In this document: piece after piece, positions 46,736-52,938 of the stretch | Layout of the letters: the number at the start of each line of letters is the position of its first letter | Numbering within the stretch: the first letter of the stretch is position 1 | Assembly: GCF_020852615.1 (NCBI RefSeq) | Contig: NZ_JADZAJ010000022.1 | Location: 1-52,938 of the forward strand | DNA: 52,938 bases | Direction: 5' to 3' | Source of the DNA: Nitrosomonas sp. | GTDB taxonomy: Bacteria > Pseudomonadota > Gammaproteobacteria > Burkholderiales > Nitrosomonadaceae | Position numbers and translations under genes: made by a program | The notes under the pieces: model-generated | The model's input: the letters and a program-made list of their open reading frames with translations, nothing else | Databases searched by the model: none | What the model was told of the DNA's origin: nothing

Positions 46736-48670
46736 ATGTGTGGAATAACAGGTGTATTTGATATACGAAGTGGCAGCGGGATTGACCGTAATCTGCTGCA
46801 CTGCATGAACCAGACACTAACGCACCGTGGCCCGGACGAAGGGCAGGTACATATTGAGCCCGGTTTGGGATTTGGACATCGCCGCCTGTCTATCATGGAT
46901 GTATCCAGTGGTCAGCAACCGCTGTTTAATGAAGATGGCAGCGTGGTTGTCGTGTTCAATGGTGAAATCTATAACTTTCAGAAGCTGGCTAAAGAACTGA
47001 CAGCATTGGGGCATCAATTCCGTACCCATTGTGATACTGAGGTAATCGTACATGCTTGGGAAGAGTGGGGCGAACACTGTGTGGAACGTTTCAGCGGCAT
47101 GTTTGCTTTTGCCGTATGGGATCGCAACCGGCAAATGCTGTTTATGGCGCGTGACCGGCTGGGTATCAAGCCATTTTATTACACCCTGCTGGATAACGGG
47201 TTATTTTTGTTTGCTTCGGAACTCAAGGCATTGCTGGTCCACCCGGATTTTGACAAGACACTCGATCATCAGGCGATAGAAGATTATTTTGCCTATGGCT
47301 ACATCCCCGAGCCGAAAACCATTTTTAAAAATGCGTTCAAGCTGAACCCTGGATACTCATTATTATTGCATCAGGGACAGCAGCCAGCCTTACCCCGTGA
47401 GTACTGGGATATACCATTTGCGCCACATGGTGTTTTAAGTGAAGAGGAGGCGGCAGAAGAGCTGGTTGTCCGGTTACGAAATGCTGTGGACAGTCATCTT
47501 ATGAGCGAAGTGCCGCTTGGCGCATTTCTTTCCGGGGGAGTGGATTCCAGTGCTGTTGTGGCAATGATGGGTGGCCTGATGAAAGAATCGGTCAATACCT
47601 GCTCGATTGCTTTTGCTGACCCTGCTTTTGATGAATCAGATTATGCCCGACTGGTTGCCGAGCGCTACCAGACCCGACATTTTACTGAGCAGGTAAAACA
47701 GGACGATTTTGATCTTATTGACCGGCTGGCCGCATTGTACGATGAGCCGTTTGCTGACAGTTCCGCCATTCCGACTTATCGTGTCTGTGAGCTCGCCAGA
47801 AAACGGGTGACAGTGGCACTTTCCGGAGACGGGGGCGACGAGAACTTTGCCGGTTACCGCCGTTACCGCTGGCACATGATAGAAGAACGGTTGCGTTCCA
47901 GGTTACCGTTAGGATTACGAAAACCCTTGTTTGGCCTGCTGGGTGATGTTTATCCCAAGGCGGACTGGGCGCCTAAGTTTCTGCGTGCCAAGACCACGTT
48001 TGAATCGCTTGCACGTGATTCTGTGGAAGGTTATTTCCATAGCGTATCCATTCTGGACAATCGGCTGCGTGCACAATTGTTTACCCGGGATTTTCATCAC
48101 AGTTTGCGAGGCTATCAGGCAGTTGAGGTGCTGCGTGGTTATGCGGATAAAAGCCCGACACAGGATCCTTTGTCACTGATTCAGTATCTGGATATGAAAA
48201 CCTATCTTACAGGTGATATCCTGACCAAGGTGGATCGTGCCAGTATGGCCCATTCGCTGGAGGTGCGCGTTCCGCTGCTGGATCATGAGCTGGTTGAATG
48301 GGTCTCGGGGCTGCCTGCTTCCATGAAATTACACCAGCAGGAGGGTAAATACGTGCTCAAAAAATCACTGGAACCGTATTTGCCACATGAAGTGCTTTAC
48401 CGTAACAAGATGGGCTTTGCCGTACCGCTGGCCAGCTGGTTTCGCGGCCCGTTGCGCGAACGTGTACGTACAGCATTACTTGGCAATACGTTAGCGGATA
48501 CAGGAATCTTTGACATGGCCTTCGTTAAAAAAATGCTGGATCAGCACCAGTCCGGCAGGCGGGATTTTAGCGCCCCTATCTGGACGTTACTGATGTTTGA
48601 GGCTTTTCTGCGCAATACCCTCAATGCGGGAAATGTGTCATATACGGGTCAGGATAGAAAAGTTGCCTGA
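46736..48670 (+). CDS. XrtA-system amidotransferase, asparagine-synthase-like (TIGR03108)
   Basis: Glutamine-dependent amidotransferase of the AsnB fold. The 644-residue protein starts MCGITGVFD, so Cys2 is the glutaminase nucleophile after Met removal. The N-terminal Ntn domain has HRGPDEGQ and NGEIYNF; the C-terminal synthetase domain has the PP-loop FLSGGVDSSAV (about 262-272) and SGDGGDENFAGYRRY. In exosortase loci this subfamily is thought to amidate a carboxylated sugar or amino acid on the polysaccharide rather than make free asparagine; the exact acceptor is unknown. Confidence 0.92.
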   Translation: MCGITGVFDIRSGSGIDRNLLHCMNQTLTHRGPDEGQVHIEPGLGFGHRRLSIMDVSSGQQPLFNEDGSVVVVFNGEIYNFQKLAKELTALGHQFRTHCDTEVIVHAWEEWGEHCVERFSGMFAFAVWDRNRQMLFMARDRLGIKPFYYTLLDNGLFLFASELKALLVHPDFDKTLDHQAIEDYFAYGYIPEPKTIFKNAFKLNPGYSLLLHQGQQPALPREYWDIPFAPHGVLSEEEAAEELVVRLRNAVDSHLMSEVPLGAFLSGGVDSSAVVAMMGGLMKESVNTCSIAFADPAFDESDYARLVAERYQTRHFTEQVKQDDFDLIDRLAALYDEPFADSSAIPTYRVCELARKRVTVALSGDGGDENFAGYRRYRWHMIEERLRSRLPLGLRKPLFGLLGDVYPKADWAPKFLRAKTTFESLARDSVEGYFHSVSILDNRLRAQLFTRDFHHSLRGYQAVEVLRGYADKSPTQDPLSLIQYLDMKTYLTGDILTKVDRASMAHSLEVRVPLLDHELVEWVSGLPASMKLHQQEGKYVLKKSLEPYLPHEVLYRNKMGFAVPLASWFRGPLRERVRTALLGNTLADTGIFDMAFVKKMLDQHQSGRRDFSAPIWTLLMFEAFLRNTLNAGNVSYTGQDRKVA

Positions 48671-48720
48671 GGTTGATTCAGTCAATCACAGAATGCTCAA
48701 CCGGAAAGCAGGGTAATTCA

Positions 48721-49713
48721 GTGCTGAACGTCTATCTCACTGTTGATACCGAGCTATGGCCTTATTCCGAGGGTTGGCCGGTGCGTGCCCTGTCACCGGA
48801 TAAAAAAACGTTTGATGAAGAAATTGCTGCGTGCTTTTATGGCAGAACTGCTGAAGGGGATTTTGGGCTGCCTTATCAAATTGAGCAGCTAAACCGGTAC
48901 GGGTTAAAAGCCACTTATTTTCTGGAGCCACTGTTTGCTGACCGGGCTGGCGGCCATCATCTTGCTGATGTGGTTGATTTGATTCAGCGTAATGGCCAGG
49001 AAGTCCAGCTGCACCTGCATACTGAATGGCTCAGTGAAATTCATGATCCGACTGTTCCTCCCTGTTTCAGGCAATACATACACCAATTCACGCTGGATGA
49101 ACAGGCTGCATTGATAGCAAAGGGAGTACGCAGTCTCCAGGCAGCTGGCGTAAAAAAGCTCCATGCCTTTCGTGCCGGGAGTTATGGCGCCAATCGGGAT
49201 ACGTTACGTGCTGTGGCACAAAACGGGTTGTCGTTTGATTCCAGCTATAACTTTTGCTATCTGGGGGAAGACTGCAAGATTGATGTGGATAAACCGTTGT
49301 TGCAGCCGCATAAATTTGAAGAAGTATGGGAATTTCCAATTTCATTTTTCCAGGATTATCCCGGGCATCAACGGCATGCGCAGCTGGCAGCATGTTCAGC
49401 TGAGGAAATGAAAACAGCTTTACTGGATGCCTGGCGGCAGGGCTGGTTTTCATTTGTGATTGTTTTGCACAGCTTTGAGCTGGTCAAGGGTAGAAGTGCT
49501 GGCAAGCTGAGTTTGCCAGATAAGTTGAATATCAGCCGCTTTAATCATTTGTGCAAATTTTTGTCTGATCATGCCGGTAAGTTTAGAACGGCTTTGTTCT
49601 CTGAACTTGATCCGGGAGTCATTCCTGAAATAAACTCACCCGGGGTTTTGCGTTCCCGCCCGCATCATACAATCAGACGTTATACCGAGCAGGTCTATTC
49701 AAGGTTTTTCTAA
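48721..49713 (+). CDS. Polysaccharide deacetylase-like protein
   Basis: A second NodB-fold enzyme of the operon, 330 residues from GTG 48721 (AGGG 7 nt upstream; a TTG at 48673 opens a longer frame with no homologous look). Motifs: VYLTVDTELWP (metal Asp region, near 5), QLHLHTEWL (His-x-His metal site, near 100) and HAFRAGSYGAN (near 155). The C-terminal VIVLHSFELVKG may carry the distal His. It differs clearly from the DUF3473 enzyme earlier in the operon, so two distinct deacetylation steps, or a degraded activity, are possible. The stop overlaps the next ATG by one base. Confidence 0.78.
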   Translation: MLNVYLTVDTELWPYSEGWPVRALSPDKKTFDEEIAACFYGRTAEGDFGLPYQIEQLNRYGLKATYFLEPLFADRAGGHHLADVVDLIQRNGQEVQLHLHTEWLSEIHDPTVPPCFRQYIHQFTLDEQAALIAKGVRSLQAAGVKKLHAFRAGSYGANRDTLRAVAQNGLSFDSSYNFCYLGEDCKIDVDKPLLQPHKFEEVWEFPISFFQDYPGHQRHAQLAACSAEEMKTALLDAWRQGWFSFVIVLHSFELVKGRSAGKLSLPDKLNISRFNHLCKFLSDHAGKFRTALFSELDPGVIPEINSPGVLRSRPHHTIRRYTEQVYSRFF

Positions 49714-50651
49714 TGGAGAAATGGTCCAGGCAATCAATAAATTTTACCGTACGATTGGGGGAAATCAGGCTTCTTACCTGGCCGCTGAATGCCTGTGTAC
49801 TGAAAACGCATTTTACTGAACTACCTGCTCATCCGGTCGTGCCGGAAGAGCTTGCAGAATTTTTTGGAAATTCTGTTAATGTGGTGGTAACACGTTCTCA
49901 TCCGATTGAGTCTCCTTTGCCAAGACTCAATATATTGCCGCAAACAATTCGATATATTCCCTCAAGCTATCAGCGACACTGGGTTGTACTCGATGGTGGT
50001 TTTGAGAATTATCTGAAGAAATTTTCTGCCAAATCCAGAAATACACTTTTACGAAAAATAAAGAAGTTTGCGGAATTTTCGGGGGGAGAAATCGACTGGA
50101 GAGAATATCTTAGGCCGGAAGAGATGCATGAATTCTATAAACTGGCAATGGAAGTTTCACAGAAGACTTACCAGGAACGGCTACTTGACTGTGGCTTGCC
50201 TTCCGGTCAACAATTCTGTAAAGATATGCTGGCGCTTGCCGCAGAGGGTAACGTTCGCGGTTATATTCTTTTTTATCAGGGAAAACCGGTTGCCTATATT
50301 TATTGTCCGGTGCATAACGGGATTGCTCTCTACGAATACGTGGGTCACGATCCGGAATATCAATGCTGGTCACCTGGAACATTACTTCAGTACTATGCTT
50401 TGCAATGTCTGTTTGCAGCGGACCGCATAAAGATCTTCGATTTTACTGAGGGAGAGGGAGCCCATAAGGCATTCTTTGCAACCAGTGCACAATATTGTGC
50501 GGATATTTATTATTTTCGACGCACCTGGCGCAATCTGATCAGAGTGGCATTACATGCCGGTAGTGACGGATTATCACGCGGTATCGTCCAGGTACTGGAC
50601 AGGCTGAAATTGAAGTCCTATATCAAAAAAATACTTCGATCGGCCGCATAA
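49713..50651 (+). CDS. GNAT/FemAB-like acyltransferase, member 1 of a pair
   Basis: The 312-residue protein lacks signal or membrane helices. A central segment (FSAKSRNTLLRKIKKFAEFSG) and the C-terminal GNAT-like part (GYILFYQGKPVAYIYC, then ALYEYVGHDPEYQCWSPGTLLQYYALQCLF and IFDFTEGEGAHKAFFA) match the BioF2/GNAT type found in polysaccharide loci. It shares the pattern S-x-KTYQ-x2-LL-x2-G, a YVGHDP/QTGYDP block and a final FDF-x-G-E/D block with the following gene. Likely transfers an acyl group to a sugar amine. It is translationally coupled to the deacetylase-like gene (TAATG). Confidence 0.75.
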   Translation: MEKWSRQSINFTVRLGEIRLLTWPLNACVLKTHFTELPAHPVVPEELAEFFGNSVNVVVTRSHPIESPLPRLNILPQTIRYIPSSYQRHWVVLDGGFENYLKKFSAKSRNTLLRKIKKFAEFSGGEIDWREYLRPEEMHEFYKLAMEVSQKTYQERLLDCGLPSGQQFCKDMLALAAEGNVRGYILFYQGKPVAYIYCPVHNGIALYEYVGHDPEYQCWSPGTLLQYYALQCLFAADRIKIFDFTEGEGAHKAFFATSAQYCADIYYFRRTWRNLIRVALHAGSDGLSRGIVQVLDRLKLKSYIKKILRSAA

Positions 50652-50696
50652 GGTCATATTGTTTACTTACTCTGAATTTATTTATCCTGAAGGTTT

Positions 50697-51929
50697 ATGT
50701 CTTCGCAAAATGTACCGCTTCCAGAATCATACGATATACCGCAACTTGATGATGGCCGGGAATGGCAAGATCTGGATCAGCTCGATACCACAGCACGAAC
50801 TCAGGCATTGCTGGCTGTTAAAGATTTGATTCGGCACCATTCCGCTGCTGTTATGGATCATGACCCGGATTGGCTTTATACCAAATGCAGCCATGATAAA
50901 TCCGTCAAAATCTTTTTGTATTTTGCACGAGATGGCTCATTGTCCGGTTACGCTCCATTTTTCGTACATCCATCCTCTTTGAGTTTTGAATTATTCGGTA
51001 TTTCACTCTGGGAATACCGGATCCGTCGTTACAGCATGACAACAAGCCCTTTGTTGTCGGAAGGAATCGATGCAGAGAAAGTCCTGCGCAGTCTGTTCGA
51101 TAGCATATGGCAAATACTTGGAAATCGCGAAACCTTGTTTGGGCTGGGCGTTGAACTGGATTCACCGTTTGGCCAGTTTCTTCAGAACGATGCTGCTTTG
51201 CAGAAAAAGTATCAGATTTTCCCTTCCGGAAAGGCTTATCACAGACGGCTGATTGCATTACCTAAAAGCTTTGAGGAATATATTCAGAATCTGGGATATG
51301 GAACCCGTAAAGAAGTGCGACGTGCTTTGCGCCGTCTTGAACAGGATCCTGAAATCACGATTAATCACCACATATTTACTACACCTGAAGATGTACTGGA
51401 ATTTTTACCTCTGGCTCAACAGGTATCTGATAAAACTTATCAGCGTAATTTACTCGGTCTTGGTATTCGCGATGATATTGAAACACGCCATGTTCTTACA
51501 AGTGCTGCAGAGAATGGCTGGTTTCAGAGTTATCTTCTGATTTGTAATCAGGAGCCGGTCGCGTTCCAGCATGGTTACATTTATGGTGGTATCTACTATG
51601 CGGAACAAACCGGCTACGATCCCGCCTGGGGAGATAAATCTGTCGGTACAATTGTGCAGATCTATCGGATCCGTGATCTGATTGGCTGTGGAGTCACCCG
51701 ATTGGATTTTTTGTATGGAGATAATGAAAGAAAAAGAAGCTTATCCAATATGTATCGGATAGAGCAGAATTTTTATCTGGTTCCGAGAAAATTTCCGCTG
51801 GGCGTGCTTGCCTATACCTTACGCGGATTCAACACGCTTTCCCGATTAGGAGGGGATTTTATTGAAAAATGGGGATTAAAATCCAGAATTCGCCGCTTTC
51901 TCCGTAAGTGGTCAGTCAGTCGGGACTAG
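50697..51929 (+). CDS. GNAT/FemAB-like acyltransferase, member 2 of a pair
   Basis: A 410-residue cytoplasmic protein, about 100 residues longer than its upstream relative because of an extra N-terminal part. The central region has YGTRKEVRRALRRLEQDPE and VSDKTYQRNLLGLG; the C-terminal part has YLLICNQEPVAFQHGYIYGGIYYAEQTGYDPAW and RLDFLYGDNERKR. These correspond block by block to member 1, suggesting an old duplication with divergence. An AGG precedes the ATG by about 6 nt. It is the last plus-strand gene of the operon; the convergent GNAT gene ends 5 nt away. Confidence 0.75.
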   Translation: MSSQNVPLPESYDIPQLDDGREWQDLDQLDTTARTQALLAVKDLIRHHSAAVMDHDPDWLYTKCSHDKSVKIFLYFARDGSLSGYAPFFVHPSSLSFELFGISLWEYRIRRYSMTTSPLLSEGIDAEKVLRSLFDSIWQILGNRETLFGLGVELDSPFGQFLQNDAALQKKYQIFPSGKAYHRRLIALPKSFEEYIQNLGYGTRKEVRRALRRLEQDPEITINHHIFTTPEDVLEFLPLAQQVSDKTYQRNLLGLGIRDDIETRHVLTSAAENGWFQSYLLICNQEPVAFQHGYIYGGIYYAEQTGYDPAWGDKSVGTIVQIYRIRDLIGCGVTRLDFLYGDNERKRSLSNMYRIEQNFYLVPRKFPLGVLAYTLRGFNTLSRLGGDFIEKWGLKSRIRRFLRKWSVSRD

Positions 51930-51934
51930 CGGGA

Positions 51935-52612
51935 TTATTTAACAGCCAGGACAGTAATGCCGGTTTTTTGCAGGTGGCGCAGCAGAAGGCGATTGCCGGT
52001 ACTGACAGCTATCCAGCCGGCTTTGAGCCAGCCGCATTTCCTGAAAGTATTAAGTGAAGACACATTGGTGGAACGGATATGTGTCACGATTCTGGAACAG
52101 CCATGCTTCTTCATATCTTCACACACCATTTCCAGTAGCAATGCTGCAGCACCTAATCCACGGTAACGGGGGGAAGTGAATAAATAGCCAAGGAAGGCGT
52201 CCCCGGACACCAGGCCAATATCTAAATCTGTTGGTGAATCAACCCGGATAACAGCGCTGTGGCTGATATTTGTTTGTGATACGACTTGTGTCCCGTCGAT
52301 CAATGCGTAGACTCTTGCATTGTTACGGATAAGTTGTGCAACACTCTGACCGCTTTGTGAATTGATTTGTTCGATCAGTTCGTTTGGATATATGGCAATA
52401 TCCCGGGTGGAGCTTAGAGAAATAAAGTGGAATACTTCTGCCCCGGGTTTTTTTACAGGAGGCTGTGATAACGGCGTTTGCCGCTGTGTCAAATCAGTTG
52501 TGCAGAAAAAATAAATCTCTACTCTGCATAGCACTTTAATCAGCCAGAATACTGCCGCCTTGAATCCTCCCTTATATTTCAGGAGTGCCAATCTTTCCTG
52601 CCATGCGTTCAT
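51935..52612 (-). CDS. GNAT family N-acetyltransferase
   Basis: Predicted to transfer an acetyl group from acetyl-CoA to an amine. From ATG 52612 it has 225 residues. The N-terminal 45 residues are a basic, amphipathic region (ALLKYKGGFKAAVFWLIKVLCRVEIYFF), and the GNAT fold follows, with the CoA-binding motif A FTSPRYRGLGAAALLLEMVCEDM (about 145-167) and motif B VSSLNTFRKCGW. ATG 52702 and 52675 are alternative starts; 52702 would overlap the truncated upstream gene by 14 nt, hinting at former translational coupling. It faces the exopolysaccharide operon and may modify the same polymer. Confidence 0.75.
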   Translation of the reverse strand: MNAWQERLALLKYKGGFKAAVFWLIKVLCRVEIYFFCTTDLTQRQTPLSQPPVKKPGAEVFHFISLSSTRDIAIYPNELIEQINSQSGQSVAQLIRNNARVYALIDGTQVVSQTNISHSAVIRVDSPTDLDIGLVSGDAFLGYLFTSPRYRGLGAAALLLEMVCEDMKKHGCSRIVTHIRSTNVSSLNTFRKCGWLKAGWIAVSTGNRLLLRHLQKTGITVLAVK

Positions 52613-52688
52613 GATATTGATCTGCCAAATAAAGTAACCACTACCCTTTCTACCCGGACGAGCAAGCGGCTGCATGCAGTCCGTGTAT

Positions 52689-52811
52689 TTAGAAAAAAAC
52701 ATCAATTTTACGCATCAGATTGGCCAGCTTTTTCTGTGACCAGCTCAATTGCTCCCAATATCGCGGATACGACTGGCGGCGTACCATTTCAATTTCTTCC
52801 GACCAGAAACC
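52689..52811 (-). pseudogene. 3' remnant of a gene cut by the insertion sequence
   Basis: Forty codons in one frame, ending in TAA at 52689. They read F-W-S-E-E-I-E-M-V-R-R, then SYPRYWEQLSWSQKKL and finally RKIDVFF. The composition is protein-like, and the frame runs without a stop up to the inferred edge of the insertion sequence at 52811/52812. The parent family could not be recognised from so short a tail. It lay directly upstream of, and overlapping or nearly touching, the GNAT gene, so it probably belonged to the same transcription unit. Confidence 0.6.
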
Positions 52812-52938
52812 TGAGGTAGGTCGTCAATCACAGAGTCCAACGGGTTAAGCGGTCATCTGTTTTGCATAGTATTGTTGGCTGAAAGCAGCAGGCGACAGAT
52901 AACCAAGTCGTGCCTGTTTGCGGGTGCGGTTGTAGAAG
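52812..52938 (-). mobile_element. IS3-family insertion sequence, right end (truncated by window edge)
   Basis: The window ends inside an insertion sequence. The edge is placed at TGAGGTAGGTCGTCAATCAC (from 52812) because IS3-family ends start with TG and because the interrupted gene's frame resumes right next to it. The transposase stop lies 33 bp inside this edge. The left end and any target duplication are outside the window. Confidence 0.75.
52845..52938 (-). CDS. IS3-family transposase (OrfB), C-terminal fragment
   Basis: The last 30 codons plus stop of a DDE transposase. The residues FYNRTRKQARLGYLSPAAF correspond to the conserved C-terminal pattern of IS3 OrfB (Y-N-x-R-R-x-H-x-x-L-G-Y-x-S-P-x-x-F), and QQYYAKQMTA ends the protein. 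This pattern follows the last catalytic Glu, which is outside the window. Direction (minus) places the right end of the element toward the GNAT gene. Confidence 0.88.
   Translation of the reverse strand, partial: FYNRTRKQARLGYLSPAAFSQQYYAKQMTA

Noticed and set aside
1..52938. CRISPR arrays, prophage genes or toxin-antitoxin pairs.
   Set aside because: No regularly spaced repeats, phage structural genes or typical small gene pairs were seen.

Overview
The window looks like a chromosomal piece of a betaproteobacterium, most likely a Nitrosomonas-type ammonia oxidiser. This rests on the style of the ribosomal and RNA polymerase genes, a full exosortase A (XrtA)/PEP-CTERM exopolysaccharide locus and moderate GC; no ammonia-oxidation gene lies here, so the genus is an inference. 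There is no CRISPR array, no rRNA and no prophage. A mobile element appears only at the right edge.

Region 1 (1-12.5 kb, all +) is the translation/transcription core: 3' end of tuf, tRNA-Trp, secE, nusG, rplK, rplA, rplJ, rplL, rpoB, rpoC. Structured intergenic RNA lies before rplK (possible L1 site), before rplJ (L10-leader type) and between rplL and rpoB (a strong hairpin that probably attenuates transcription). rpoC is not followed by rpsL-rpsG-fusA but by a noncoding repeat, a second copy of which lies at 15.4 kb.

Region 2 (12.7-21.4 kb) holds a glycerol-3-phosphate module on the minus strand (glycerophosphodiesterase and a compact GlpD-like dehydrogenase), an unrecognised membrane-anchored protein, and a three-gene tripartite RND efflux operon (outer-membrane factor, lipoprotein adaptor, CusA/CzcA-family pump).

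Region 3 (21.4-27.8 kb, minus) is the first part of the exopolysaccharide system: the XrtA-type initiating sugar transferase, the PrsK sensor kinase (without its usual partner PrsR) and an MsbA-like ABC exporter, followed upstream by a secreted trypsin-like protease.

Region 4 (28.0-34.4 kb) is housekeeping: sdaA, tRNA-Ser(CGA), radA, a RhlE-type helicase and ettA.

Region 5 (34.4-51.9 kb, +) begins with a 0.7-kb control region rich in inverted and direct repeats that contains a 59-residue small gene. A tightly packed XrtA operon follows: Wza-like export lipoprotein, chain-length protein, BY-kinase, outer-membrane barrel, ExeA-like ATPase, polysaccharide deacetylase, FemAB-like protein, glycosyltransferase, XrtA-EpsI fusion, second glycosyltransferase, asparagine-synthase-like amidotransferase, then a second deacetylase-like protein and two related acyltransferase-like proteins. 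Together these would start, extend, N-modify and export a polysaccharide, with XrtA sorting PEP-CTERM proteins encoded elsewhere. No PEP-CTERM substrate, Wzx-type flippase or Wzy-type polymerase is visible.

Region 6 (51.9-52.9 kb, minus) has a GNAT acetyltransferase, a 40-codon remnant of a gene just upstream of it, and the right end of an IS3-family insertion sequence that cut that gene.
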